From NCBI GenBank assembly GCA_020723765.1, contig DYIF01000018.1:1-47297 (forward strand): a stretch of DNA of 47,297 bases, read 5' to 3'. A program made the position numbers and the translations under genes. This DNA comes from Elusimicrobium minutum. Lineage in GTDB: Bacteria; Elusimicrobiota; Elusimicrobia; Elusimicrobiales; UBA9959. The notes beneath the pieces are model-generated. The model was not told the origin of the DNA and did no database searches. It saw only the letters and a program-made list of their open reading frames with translations. This document shows, piece after piece, positions 1 through 8,998 of this stretch; the first letter of the stretch is position 1; each line of letters starts with the position of its first letter.

Positions 1-116
1 CTTCCCTTATATCTTACTACTATCATATTTTTACACACTTTATTATACATAACCGTTTAGGGTCCAGTAAGCTATATAGAGCCTTTTTATTATATAATTT
101 AAAAAAGGGAGGAGAT

Positions 117-536
117 ATGAGTGAAAGTTACATATACGACAGCCTAAATCCCGAGCTTGTAAAATCCATACTTGAAACAATTCCGGGGGAAATAACGGTA
201 ATAAACGCAAAAGACGAGGTGGTCGGATGGAACAAACACGACACGAGAATTTTTAGAAGGCCGATAGTCGCCATGGGAAGAAACTTCAGAGAATGCCACC
301 CGGAAAAAAGCCTTCATATGGTCGAAAAAATAGTCCGGGAAATGAAAGAAGGAAAAAGAAATACCGCAAGATTCTGGATAGATATGAAAGTAAAAGAAAA
401 CGAACCGAAACATAAAATATTGATAGAATTCTACGCTTTGAGAGACGCTAACGGCAGATATTTAGGCTGCATGGAATTCGATATCGATATAGAAGACATA
501 AAAAAATTGGAAGGAGAAAAAAGGCTTTTGGATTGA
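117..536 (+). CDS. PAS-domain protein, DUF438 C-terminal type
   Basis: A 139-residue single-domain protein. The sequence matches the PAS module found at the C-terminus of DUF438 proteins: a GEITVINAKDEVVGWN strand region, a GRNFRECHPEKSLHMVEKI helix (about residues 55-73), an FWIDMKV strand, an FYALRDANGRYLGCMEF segment and the closing KLEGEKRLLD tail. In that family the module is thought to bind a small ligand or haem; no ligand can be read from this sequence. It lacks the N-terminal hemerythrin-like part of full DUF438 proteins and has no output domain, so it is a free-standing sensor or binding module. The start has a strong GGGAGGAG Shine-Dalgarno sequence. The stop lies one base before xseA, so the two are probably co-transcribed and translationally coupled. 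Fold assignment is secure, function unknown. Confidence 0.85.
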   Translation: MSESYIYDSLNPELVKSILETIPGEITVINAKDEVVGWNKHDTRIFRRPIVAMGRNFRECHPEKSLHMVEKIVREMKEGKRNTARFWIDMKVKENEPKHKILIEFYALRDANGRYLGCMEFDIDIEDIKKLEGEKRLLD

Positions 537-537
537 T

Positions 538-1737
538 ATGGAAGATGCGGAAATAGTTTATAAGGTAACAGAGCTAAATGCCGAGATAAAAAATATTTTA
601 AAATCCGCTTTTAATAACATATGGGTCGAAGGAGAGGTTTCGGGTTTTAAAAAATCCTCCTCAGAGCATTTTTATTTCGATTTAAAAGACGAAAACTCAT
701 TAATATCCTGCGTTTTATTTAAATGGTCGGCTCAAAAGGATTTAAATATCGAAAACGGAACTCTGGTTAAGGTACTTGCCGACATATCCACATTCGACAA
801 ACAAAGCAAATACCAGCTTATAGTAAAAAAGATAATACCGATAACCGTAGGAAAATTACAGATAGAATTTGAAAAACTTAAAAAAAAGCTTGAATCCGAA
901 GGCCTTTTCGACGATAGCCGCAAAAAAAAGATCCCGCCTTTTCCAAAAAACGTAGGAGTAATAACATCTATTTATGGAGCCGCGGTAAAAGACATAATAT
1001 CCATAATAAAAAGAAGGGCTCCGCATATAAACATAATAATATATCCGGTTAAGGTTCAGGGAGAAGGAGCAAAAGAAGAAATTTCAAACGCCATAAAAGA
1101 AATAAACGAAAAACTTTCAGATATAGACGTTTTGCTGGTCGGAAGAGGCGGCGGTTCTATGGAAGATTTATGGGCTTTTAATGAAGAAATAGTCGCAAGG
1201 GCTATAGCTAATTCCAAAATACCCGTAATATCCTGCGTAGGCCATCAAACCGATTTTACAATAGCGGACTTTGTGGCCGATTTAAGAGCCCCGACCCCTT
1301 CGGCTGCCGCAGAGATTGTGGCGAAAAACGCCGAAGATCTGATAACCCATATTAAACAAATAGAAAAAAGGCTTTTATCCGCGCTTAAAATAATATATCA
1401 CAGAATATTTCAAAGGTTTTCCGTTTTTGTAAACTCAAGAATATATAAAAATACTTTTAGCTTAATAGAAAACAAAGTTTTATCTCTGGACAACCTTTAT
1501 GAAAGAACGATAAACGCAATAGATGATAAAATATCTTTTTTTTCAAATAAATTGGAAAATTTAAACGGAAGACTTAAAAACTTAGACCCTAAAACCCCAA
1601 CCAAAAAAGGATACGCCATAGCGACAATAAAAAACAAAACCGTTAAAAAATCCTCGGAATTAAAAGAAGGGGACGAAATAAAACTGATATTTTCCGAAGG
1701 TTCGGCGGATGCGGATATTAAAAAGATATATAAATAG
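538..1737 (+). CDS. xseA: Exodeoxyribonuclease VII large subunit
   Basis: Catalytic subunit of exonuclease VII, which degrades single-stranded DNA from both ends into acid-soluble oligonucleotides, acting with several copies of XseB. The 399-residue length is usual. An N-terminal OB fold covers about residues 5-105 (IWVEGEVSGFKKSSSEHFYFDLKD). The catalytic domain shows GVITSIYGAAVKDI near 140, VGRGGGSMEDLWAFNEE at 201-217 and CVGHQTDFTIADFVADLRAPTPSAAAE from 233, including the conserved His236 and Asp239. A helical, coiled-coil stretch that would bind XseB follows (about 265-345). It sits between the PAS gene (1 nt) and xseB (10 nt), a normal xseAB pair. Assignment is firm. Confidence 0.97.
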   Translation: MEDAEIVYKVTELNAEIKNILKSAFNNIWVEGEVSGFKKSSSEHFYFDLKDENSLISCVLFKWSAQKDLNIENGTLVKVLADISTFDKQSKYQLIVKKIIPITVGKLQIEFEKLKKKLESEGLFDDSRKKKIPPFPKNVGVITSIYGAAVKDIISIIKRRAPHINIIIYPVKVQGEGAKEEISNAIKEINEKLSDIDVLLVGRGGGSMEDLWAFNEEIVARAIANSKIPVISCVGHQTDFTIADFVADLRAPTPSAAAEIVAKNAEDLITHIKQIEKRLLSALKIIYHRIFQRFSVFVNSRIYKNTFSLIENKVLSLDNLYERTINAIDDKISFFSNKLENLNGRLKNLDPKTPTKKGYAIATIKNKTVKKSSELKEGDEIKLIFSEGSADADIKKIYK

Positions 1738-1747
1738 CGGAGGAAAT

Positions 1748-1981
1748 ATGAAAAAAGAAAACAAAGAAAATTTCGAAGCAAAATTAAAAAAATTGGAAGA
1801 AATAGTTTCAAAATTGGAAAACGAGGAAACTCCTCTGGAAGAATCGATTAAACTTTTCGAGGAAGGCGTAAACATATCCAAAGAATTAAACGAAAAATTA
1901 ATAGAAATAAAAGGGAAGATAGAAGTAATTAAGAAAGACGCGGAAGATAAAATCAAACTCGAGGAATTAAAAGATATATGA
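1748..1981 (+). CDS. xseB: Exodeoxyribonuclease VII small subunit
   Basis: Small, wholly helical subunit that oligomerises on the XseA coiled coil. The 77-residue product has the family signature FEAKLKKLEEIVSKLENEETPLEESIKLFEEGV. The ATG at 1748 is chosen because GGAGG lies 5 nt upstream. The reading frame stays open back to 1709, but that would overlap xseA by 29 nt, has no Shine-Dalgarno sequence, and would add residues unlike the family. The gene ends 9 bp before the convergent protease gene, leaving no room for a separate terminator. Confidence 0.95.
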   Translation: MKKENKENFEAKLKKLEEIVSKLENEETPLEESIKLFEEGVNISKELNEKLIEIKGKIEVIKKDAEDKIKLEELKDI

Positions 1982-1990
1982 TAAAAATAA

Positions 1991-3052
1991 TTAGATTTCC
2001 ATTACCGGATTCGGTTTTGGCGCTGGATGGTAAATCGCAGGGACAACCCGAGGAGAGTCGGTCCATGGGTTATAAACCGCCGGCCTTGTTTCGTTTCTTT
2101 CATCTATTCTTCTAACCGCGCCCGGGTTAGAATTTAAGAACCTCTCAAGATCGTTCTGAGGCAAAAAAGAAGCAAAAACGGAAGTTTTTACGCAAATCTC
2201 TCCAAACCCATCGTTTTGGCCCACCCTATAAGAGCTTCCCGGCTCGTAAAGTTGCGGATATTTGGGGTCGTAAACGCTTGAGTTATCCGAGGAGTAAACA
2301 AAATCCCTGTCTCCTCTTTTAATTATACCGACCACTTTAAGAGTTTTTTCGTCGAAAACCGGCGACCCCGAGTTTCCTCTAAAAGTATCCAGATCGGTAA
2401 AAAAAGTATTGGAGTTAATTTTTCTTATTTTGGAGCTTCCCATCCTTGTTATTTTAACCGGAAGACCGGAAGGATATCCTATAACAAAGACGCTATCGTT
2501 TTCTTTCAAATTAAAATTTCTCGAAACGGCGAGAGGCGTTCTATCCGTTTTCCTATCGAGCTCTAAAACCGCAAAATCCTTTCCGTTATCCGATTCGTCT
2601 ATCTCCGATTTAATAATTTTTTTGCACTCAAAAACATTTTCGGCGGAAATTTGAAGAGGCATCTCCCCTTCTCTTTTAACGGCGTAATCGAAAACGATAA
2701 ATGTGTTTTCGCATTTTATCTCGTTAAAACAATGAGCCGCGGTGACCGCGGTATTGGAAGAAGACAAAAAACCCGAGCAATGGGCGACCGAGGGCTCGTT
2801 TAAAAACTTTTCCGAAGAATGAAGATTGAATCTCGAACCGAAAGTAATGTTTCTAACGGCATAAATCGAATCGTTCAACCTAACCAGATTGCTTTTTTTT
2901 ATAAGGGCTACGGTGGATGACGCTAAAGCCTTTGAAACGCTATCCGCTTCGTAATAATTCATTCTATCGTCTTCCCCGTATATACTGACACGCCTTATTT
3001 CCTCGGAATTTAACAGGTTTAAAAATACGGCTATTAAAAAAATCGCTTTCAT
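1991..3052 (-). CDS. Secreted trypsin-like (S1, V8/Glu-endopeptidase type) serine protease
   Basis: A 353-residue secreted protease. An N-terminal signal peptide (MKAIFLIAVFLNLLNS) precedes a chymotrypsin-fold domain. The catalytic triad is visible as His107 in TAAHCF, Asp159 in GKDFAVLELD and Ser228 in RGNSGSPVFD. The VFVIGYPSGLP segment between them is typical of bacterial V8-like members. Cys92 and Cys108 flank the active-site histidine and could form the usual disulfide. The last 40 residues are proline-rich without a recognisable domain, perhaps a surface linker. No Shine-Dalgarno sequence precedes the ATG; a near-consensus promoter would place the transcription start at or next to the start codon (see the promoter entry). 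Substrate is unknown. Confidence 0.9.
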   Translation of the reverse strand: MKAIFLIAVFLNLLNSEEIRRVSIYGEDDRMNYYEADSVSKALASSTVALIKKSNLVRLNDSIYAVRNITFGSRFNLHSSEKFLNEPSVAHCSGFLSSSNTAVTAAHCFNEIKCENTFIVFDYAVKREGEMPLQISAENVFECKKIIKSEIDESDNGKDFAVLELDRKTDRTPLAVSRNFNLKENDSVFVIGYPSGLPVKITRMGSSKIRKINSNTFFTDLDTFRGNSGSPVFDEKTLKVVGIIKRGDRDFVYSSDNSSVYDPKYPQLYEPGSSYRVGQNDGFGEICVKTSVFASFLPQNDLERFLNSNPGAVRRIDERNETRPAVYNPWTDSPRVVPAIYHPAPKPNPVMEI

Positions 3053-3058
3053 ATTTAT

Positions 3059-3086
3059 ATTTTAATCTTTTCTCTTGACCTGTCAA
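3059..3086 (-). promoter_or_regulatory. Sigma70-type promoter of the serine protease gene, probably leaderless
   Basis: Read on the minus strand, TTGACA (3081-3086) and TAAAAT (3059-3064) are separated by 16 bp. The -10 box lies 6 nt from the ATG, so the expected +1 falls on or next to the start codon. The -35 box is one arm of a short inverted repeat, CTTGAC-N2-GTCAAG (3074-3087), which could bind a regulator. Boxes are seen directly; leaderless transcription is inferred. Confidence 0.65.
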
Positions 3087-3113
3087 GGGTCTAAAGCCTA
3101 CCGGATTTAATGC

Positions 3114-4064
3114 TTATTTTAGAAAAATATAAAAAGAATCGCTCAATTTAATTATATCCCCGTATCTCGCCAGTTTTTTTGTCCATTTTTTAGGTATTGA
3201 ACTGAAACCGTAATAAAGGCCCGCCATGGCCCCGGAAACCGCGCCTACGCTATCGGTATCTTCGCCTAAATTAACAGCTTTTAAAACGGCATTTTTAAAA
3301 TTATCGGTAGTCATAAAACACCATACGCTTGCCTCAAGAGTATGAAGGACATAACCCGAACTTGAAATATCGGATTCTTTAAGCTTATAAATATCGCCGG
3401 ACAACAACTTGTCAAAAATTTCTATTTCTTTGTTTTTTACTTTTAACGAACTTAGAAAAGAAGGTATTTCCTTTTTTAATCTCGAATACGTTTCAAATTT
3501 TTCTTCGCCCAAAAGAATTCCCCTCAGAAACTCGATGTAATAAAAACAAGAGATAACCGAACGCATATGGGCGTGAGTAATCGAAGATATTATTTTTGTT
3601 TTTTTATATCTATCCAAAATAGGCTCTTTATATATATAAAAAACAAGAGGAGATATTCTCATTAAAGAACCGTTGCCGTTTGAATCTTCGGTTTTGGCTC
3701 CGGATTTTAAAGGGCTTACTCCCGATTTTAATTTCTTTATCGCAACTCCGGTAGCATATCCCAAATCGAAAAACCTTCCGTTTGCAGTCCAGTATCCTTC
3801 ATATACGCTTTTTACAAACTTATCCGCGACATCTTTCGGACTAAAGCCTTTTATCAAAGACTCTGCCAAACAAAATGTAAGGGAACTGTCGTCGGACCAC
3901 GTTCCCGCGGCTTGATTATGAACCCCTCCGGATATCATATCCTTTACGGGATTTGTTTTGAGATATTCTCTCGATTTAAACTCAACCGGAACACCCAAAG
4001 CGTCTCCCACAGCGGTTCCAAATAATAATCCTTTTACCTTTTCTTTAAACTCGTTTTTCTTCAT
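3114..4064 (-). CDS. ADP-ribosylglycohydrolase family protein (ARH/DraG fold)
   Basis: A 316-residue member of the ADP-ribosyl hydrolase family, which removes ADP-ribose from proteins or small molecules using a two-metal centre. The hallmarks are GLLFGTAVGDALGVPVEF (12-29), TWSDDSSLTFCLAESL (55-70, metal-binding WSDD), GNGSLMRISPL (130-140), THAH (163-166) and NLGEDTDSVGAVSGAMAGLYYG (265-286, with the metal-ligand EDTDS). It is about the usual length and appears intact. The ATG lies 12 bp after the kinase stop codon, so it is probably expressed with the upstream hybrid kinase; no clear Shine-Dalgarno sequence is present. No ADP-ribosyltransferase is encoded in this window, so the substrate (arginine, DNA, free ADP-ribose derivatives) cannot be inferred. 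Confidence 0.93.
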   Translation of the reverse strand: MKKNEFKEKVKGLLFGTAVGDALGVPVEFKSREYLKTNPVKDMISGGVHNQAAGTWSDDSSLTFCLAESLIKGFSPKDVADKFVKSVYEGYWTANGRFFDLGYATGVAIKKLKSGVSPLKSGAKTEDSNGNGSLMRISPLVFYIYKEPILDRYKKTKIISSITHAHMRSVISCFYYIEFLRGILLGEEKFETYSRLKKEIPSFLSSLKVKNKEIEIFDKLLSGDIYKLKESDISSSGYVLHTLEASVWCFMTTDNFKNAVLKAVNLGEDTDSVGAVSGAMAGLYYGFSSIPKKWTKKLARYGDIIKLSDSFYIFLK

Positions 4065-4076
4065 ATATATATCGGA

Positions 4077-7000
4077 TTATTTTTTTATCTTATTTATCGT
4101 TTCTATAAGTTTATTCTTAAAATCTTCTATTTTAAAAGGTTTTAAAAGGAATCTATCCCCAATCTCTTTAATTTTTTCTTCTCCTATCATATCCTCGCTA
4201 TAGCCGGATATATATATGACTTCCTTTATCAGTTTTTTTTCAAAACATTTATCCGCCAATTCTTTACCGCTCATTCCCGGCATTATCATATCCGTAATAA
4301 GTATGTCTATCGAAACTTTGTTTTCCTCAAGATAACTTAACACTTTTAGCGGGTTATCGAAAACATAAGTTTCTATATTTAAAAATTTCAATAATTTCGC
4401 CCCCAATTTTCTTACGCTTTCCTCGTCGTCTACGAAAACGACCTTAACCCCGGAAAAATCCAGCGCCTCTTTTGGGACCGACCCTTTAAAAATCTTTTCC
4501 TCCGTTTTGTTTTCAATAGTCGGGAGATAAACATAAAAACAGGTTTCTTTGCCGGTTTCGGACTCGAAAGCCACATACCCGTTGTTTCTTCTGACTATAG
4601 AATATACCGTAGAAAGCCCGAGTCCCGTTCCTTCTTTTTTGGTGCTGAAAAAAGGAATAAAAATTTTGTCTTTTATATCTTCCGATATTCCGGTGCCGTA
4701 ATCTTTTACTTTAATCAAAGCGTAATTTCCTTTGGCTATTCTAAGATCATTATGATAAAAGTCTTCGTAAGACGAAAATTTCTCCACCGATATGTCTATG
4801 TTTCCGCCGTTAGGCATGGCATCTCTCGAATTTGTTATAAGGTTTATAAGAATCTGATTTATGGAGTTTTCATCCGAGTAAACAAAAACATTTTCGGATT
4901 TAGATTCCAAATTTATTAAATACTTTTCGCCTATCATTCTTTCAAACATTTTTTTGGATTCCACGATAAACTTATTCAAATCCAAAACTTTTTTATTAAC
5001 CACGTCTTTCTTTGAAAAATAAAGCAATTGTTTTACAAGCGAACTTCCGCGCTCGGCGGCCGAGACTATTTCTTTTGCATCTTCGTAAAGCTCATTATTT
5101 CCTTTAAGCGCATCCAACAAAATTTCACCCGAACCCATTATCGCCGTGAGTATATTGTTAAAATCGTGAGCTATACCCCCTGCTACCAAACCCACGGTTT
5201 CCATCCTCTGTTTTTGTTCCCTATCTTTTTCTTTTTTCAACTCCAAAGTTATGTCTCTTTTCAAAGCGACAAAATGGGTTATATCGTCGCCTTTTTTTAC
5301 CGGAGATATGATGGCGTCTTCGACAAAAAACTCTCCGTTTTTCTTTTTGTTAACGATATTGGCTCTAAAGACATTTCCGTTTAATATGGTCTCCCACATA
5401 TTTTTATAAAAATTAAAATCGTGCTCCCCGCTTTTTAAGACTCTCGGATTTTGACCTATGGCCTCTTCTTTGGAATATCCGGTTATATACTCAAACCAAG
5501 GATTGACATATTCAATCGTTCCGTTTTTATCGGTTATGACTATAGCGAAAGGAGCCTGCTCTATCGCAGTTTTAAGTTTGATTATTTCGGACTCGAATAC
5601 CTTTCTTTCGGTTATTTCTCTTCCAGAAGACTGCACATAGCTTACTTCTCCCTTTTCGTTTACAATCGGAACATCCACCCAATCGTGCCATATTTCTTTG
5701 CCGTTTTTATCGTATGAAACATGCTCGTATCTAAAAACGTTTTTATTTTTAAAGATTTTTTTTATGTTCTCAAATATTTTTTCTTTTTCTTCTTCTTTAA
5801 CCCAATCTATCCATTTTTTTCCTTCTATCAAATCTCCGTAGGTTTTTTTATAAGCGGAATTTGCAAACAATACCGTAGTGTCCCTGTTCCATATGCAAAC
5901 AGGATCTATCATATTATTAACAAGAGATTGGTATCTGTTGTTTAGAATCATTATGTTGTTCTTTTCTTCGTATCTTTCCTCTTCGTTGGAAAGCGTGGTC
6001 GATACGAGAAACATATAATGTTTTTCAACTTCCGGAATTTGTTTTTCCCATTTCCAAAGAACAAATATTAGACCTTTAAAGCCGTATTCCGTTTTAACTT
6101 TTAACCCCAGGCAAGAGACATAACCCTTTTCGGAAATGTCGCTTAAGCTTTCCGATCTTAAATCTTTAATAAAAAAGAATTGATTCGAGTCTTTCAAAAA
6201 TCTCTGAAAATAATTATAATTTTTCTTGAAATTTTCTTTCAAAGCGTCGGGAAGATTATAAAAACTCATACTTCCGGATTTATCTTTTTCAAATCTTTGA
6301 TAAAAACACAAATCGCCGTCTAATAGATAACACATAAGATCGCATAGTTTTTTGATATTTTCTTCAAAATCGCTCGATAATTTCGACAGCATGATACTGC
6401 TCTTTTCAAGTTTTTCTTTATAAATCACCTCTTCCGTTATGTCAGTAAAAACCGTAGAAAATCTATTTTCCGAAAATCGGCTTACGCTCATATTTATGTG
6501 TTTTTTAAAAGTGGGGAAATATCCCTGAAAATTTTGGGAAACGCCGGTTTTTACTACTCTTGCAAAAACATCCAGATAAGGTATTTGTTTCGTTTTATAA
6601 ACCTCGCTTGCCCTTTTGTTTAAGGCTTCTTCTCTTTTTATACCGGTTATTTTTTCAAAGGCCTTATTTACGTCGAGTATAAGATAATCTACGGGTTTGC
6701 CCTTTTTGTCGTAAATTATCTCGTCTATACAAGAACCGGCGCTTGAATTTTCAAATATCGCTTTATATTTTTTCTCGCTCTCTTCGACATCTCTTTCCGA
6801 TTTCATTTTAGACAAAGCGTATTCCACATCCATTACAAGCTCTTTTAAAAGATTAATCATATCTTTTGAGAAGAAATTTTCTTTATCGGAATAAAAAGTT
6901 ACGGTAAATCGAATTTCCCGACCGACAAAAACCGGAAACGCGGCTCCGCTTTTAGCGTTATATTTTTTTATAATTTTTGAAGTATATCGCGGAAGGAGTC

Positions 7001-8801
7001 CCGCTATCGAGTTATCTATGGCGACTTCTTTATTTATAAAAGCTTTTTGAGTTATCGACAACGGTTTGCCTTTGTATTTAACGAAAAGGATTTTTATTGT
7101 TTCTTCCATGTCTTCTCGGCTAACTCCGTAGCAAGAAAAAACGTTTAGATTATTGGCTTCACCTTTAAAACCAACCCAGCATCCCAAAAATCCGCCGTAA
7201 TCCACCGCTATTTTAACGAGATTATCGAAAAGCTCTTTTTCATTTTCGGCTCTTACCATCGACTGATTAGCCTGGCTTAAAGTCAAATACATTTTGTTTA
7301 AAAGATTTAATTTATTTTCTTTTTCTATTTTTTCGGCCACATCCTCGCCGACCGCGAAAAAATAAAGATCTCCGTCGAAAAAATAACTGTTTAAACGAAT
7401 TTCGACCGGATACAAACTTCCGTTTTTTCTTTTATGATAAGTTCTAAAAACTTTCCTATCTACGGTTCCATTTCTTAAAGGAGATATGAATTTAATAAAC
7501 TCGTTTTTGGAAAACTCCGGCTTAATGTCAAGCGGCGTCATTTTTAAGATTTCTTCTTTGGAATATCCAAGATTATTTAAAGCGGTATCGTTTACATATT
7601 CGAAAACTAAGTCTTTTGCTCTAAACAAATAAAACTCGTCCGAAGCTTTATTCATAATATTAAAAAGCATTTCCAGCTTTTTTTTATTTTTCAACTCCTC
7701 GGTAGTATCGAATATTAGAGAATGAAGGTATATTTTTCCTTTTTTGTAAAAAGGAGAAGAATAAACCCTAACGTTTCTTAATCTTCCGTCTTTTAATCTA
7801 TGAACGAAATCGAAAACTTTTTTCTCTCCCTTTTCGGCGTTTTTTAAATCCTTAAAAACCTTTTTTTTCATTATGTTTATATCGGATATTTTCATGGATA
7901 TAAGCTCTTCTTTCGAATATCCGTAAAATTTAACAGCGGATTTGTTGGCGTCGACTATCCGGCCGGTTTGAGGGTCTATTATAAGTTTAACGGCGTTACT
8001 ATTTTCAAAAGCTCCTTTATACCATTCTTCATTCTCTTTAATTTTGTTTTCTTTTTCTTTTTTATCCGTTATATCGTAGAACAATGTGGCAAACCCATCT
8101 CCTCCGACCCAAAAAGCGTTTATTAAATACCATCTTTTAAGCGCCGGAGAATACTCTTCGAATATTATATTCTTTTTCTTTTTAACCACTTCCCCGTACT
8201 TTTTTATGAATTTTTCGTTTTCTATTCCCTTTATAACCTCGGTAACCTTTTTTCCTTTTACGTAATCTTTTTTAAGTCCGGTCATCTTTTCAAAAGCGTT
8301 ATTTAAATCTAAAAAAACATAATCTATGGGATTTTTATTTTTATCGAAAATCATCTCATGTATGGCGTAAGCGGATATTCCGCTTGAAATAAAAATATTG
8401 TTTATTATCCCCTGATCTTCCCTTAAAAGACAACTTTTTATATGAGCCTCTATATCGTTGAGGTATTTATTAACATCTCCTTTAAAAAAGTTTTCTTTGA
8501 AAGAAAATACAAAAAGTCCGTAGCTAAAAAACCCCGGAATAGAAACGGGAATAAAAGCGTAAGATTTAAAACCGGAGTCTTTCATAGGGTCTTTTGCAAA
8601 AATTTTATTTTTTACCAAACTCGTATGAACTTGAGAAAAAAGAGAAAATTTATGATTGGAAATTTTTATTTTTCCGCCGAAAGCGTATATGTTTTTAAGT
8701 TTTCTAAAATCGAAAAGCGTTATCCCATCCGCATTTAAACTCTTAAAAATCATATAAGCGAGCGACACTATTCTCTTTTCAAAGCTATATTTCGGTTCCA
8801 T
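4077..8801 (-). CDS. Multi-PAS/GAF hybrid sensor histidine kinase with C-terminal receiver
   Basis: A 1574-residue hybrid kinase without membrane segments, so a cytoplasmic sensor. From the N-terminus it reads as a GAF-like region (1-115), three PAS domains (about 122-245, 260-375, 385-505), a GAF domain (515-680), PAS (690-800), a second GAF-like region (805-965) and two more PAS domains (975-1090, 1095-1210). These are followed by a dimerisation/phosphoacceptor helix GGIAHDFNNIL with His1212, an ATPase domain (NQILINLITNSRDAM; DYGTGI; GTGLGLSTVYSI) and a receiver from 1450 with Asp1504 and Lys1554. PAS1 and PAS4 are similar (DKNKNPIDYVFLDLNNAFEKMTG / DKKGKPVDYLILDVNKAFEKITG), which suggests internal duplication. 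The ATG at 8801 is chosen because GGAAGG lies 5 nt upstream; an in-frame ATG at 8858 lacks a Shine-Dalgarno sequence. The ADP-ribosylglycohydrolase follows. The signal is unknown. Confidence 0.93.
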   Translation of the reverse strand: MEPKYSFEKRIVSLAYMIFKSLNADGITLFDFRKLKNIYAFGGKIKISNHKFSLFSQVHTSLVKNKIFAKDPMKDSGFKSYAFIPVSIPGFFSYGLFVFSFKENFFKGDVNKYLNDIEAHIKSCLLREDQGIINNIFISSGISAYAIHEMIFDKNKNPIDYVFLDLNNAFEKMTGLKKDYVKGKKVTEVIKGIENEKFIKKYGEVVKKKKNIIFEEYSPALKRWYLINAFWVGGDGFATLFYDITDKKEKENKIKENEEWYKGAFENSNAVKLIIDPQTGRIVDANKSAVKFYGYSKEELISMKISDINIMKKKVFKDLKNAEKGEKKVFDFVHRLKDGRLRNVRVYSSPFYKKGKIYLHSLIFDTTEELKNKKKLEMLFNIMNKASDEFYLFRAKDLVFEYVNDTALNNLGYSKEEILKMTPLDIKPEFSKNEFIKFISPLRNGTVDRKVFRTYHKRKNGSLYPVEIRLNSYFFDGDLYFFAVGEDVAEKIEKENKLNLLNKMYLTLSQANQSMVRAENEKELFDNLVKIAVDYGGFLGCWVGFKGEANNLNVFSCYGVSREDMEETIKILFVKYKGKPLSITQKAFINKEVAIDNSIAGLLPRYTSKIIKKYNAKSGAAFPVFVGREIRFTVTFYSDKENFFSKDMINLLKELVMDVEYALSKMKSERDVEESEKKYKAIFENSSAGSCIDEIIYDKKGKPVDYLILDVNKAFEKITGIKREEALNKRASEVYKTKQIPYLDVFARVVKTGVSQNFQGYFPTFKKHINMSVSRFSENRFSTVFTDITEEVIYKEKLEKSSIMLSKLSSDFEENIKKLCDLMCYLLDGDLCFYQRFEKDKSGSMSFYNLPDALKENFKKNYNYFQRFLKDSNQFFFIKDLRSESLSDISEKGYVSCLGLKVKTEYGFKGLIFVLWKWEKQIPEVEKHYMFLVSTTLSNEEERYEEKNNIMILNNRYQSLVNNMIDPVCIWNRDTTVLFANSAYKKTYGDLIEGKKWIDWVKEEEKEKIFENIKKIFKNKNVFRYEHVSYDKNGKEIWHDWVDVPIVNEKGEVSYVQSSGREITERKVFESEIIKLKTAIEQAPFAIVITDKNGTIEYVNPWFEYITGYSKEEAIGQNPRVLKSGEHDFNFYKNMWETILNGNVFRANIVNKKKNGEFFVEDAIISPVKKGDDITHFVALKRDITLELKKEKDREQKQRMETVGLVAGGIAHDFNNILTAIMGSGEILLDALKGNNELYEDAKEIVSAAERGSSLVKQLLYFSKKDVVNKKVLDLNKFIVESKKMFERMIGEKYLINLESKSENVFVYSDENSINQILINLITNSRDAMPNGGNIDISVEKFSSYEDFYHNDLRIAKGNYALIKVKDYGTGISEDIKDKIFIPFFSTKKEGTGLGLSTVYSIVRRNNGYVAFESETGKETCFYVYLPTIENKTEEKIFKGSVPKEALDFSGVKVVFVDDEESVRKLGAKLLKFLNIETYVFDNPLKVLSYLEENKVSIDILITDMIMPGMSGKELADKCFEKKLIKEVIYISGYSEDMIGEEKIKEIGDRFLLKPFKIEDFKNKLIETINKIKK

Positions 8802-8940
8802 AAAACCTTCCTTTATATGATTTAAAACCCGAAAAGTCCCATAATAAAATCTATCCATAATTTTATCATTTTTTGTTTTCCTCGAAACATTTATTTAACA
8901 AAATTTAAACAAATATTAAAAAAGAAAAGGCTAATATATG

Positions 8941-8968
8941 TTTATGGAGAGCAAAATTTATCTATAAT
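8941..8968 (+). promoter_or_regulatory. Possible promoter for the coiled-coil gene pair
   Basis: A perfect TATAAT at 8963-8968 lies about 30 nt before the first coiled-coil start codon. The -35 position holds only a weak TTTATG (8941-8946, 16-bp spacer). The 8802-8998 gap is the divergent intergenic region between the kinase and the coiled-coil genes. Confidence 0.45.
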
Positions 8969-8998
8969 AGTTTTAGTGTTAAATTGCCCGGAGGCAAG

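Noticed and set aside
1-116. Promoter for the PAS-xseAB operon
   Set aside because: Several AT-rich -10-like boxes are present (for example TATAAT at 93-98) but none has a -35 box at suitable spacing.
8802-8858. Upstream in-frame ATG for the hybrid kinase
   Set aside because: No Shine-Dalgarno sequence precedes it, whereas the ATG at 8801 has GGAAGG at ideal spacing.
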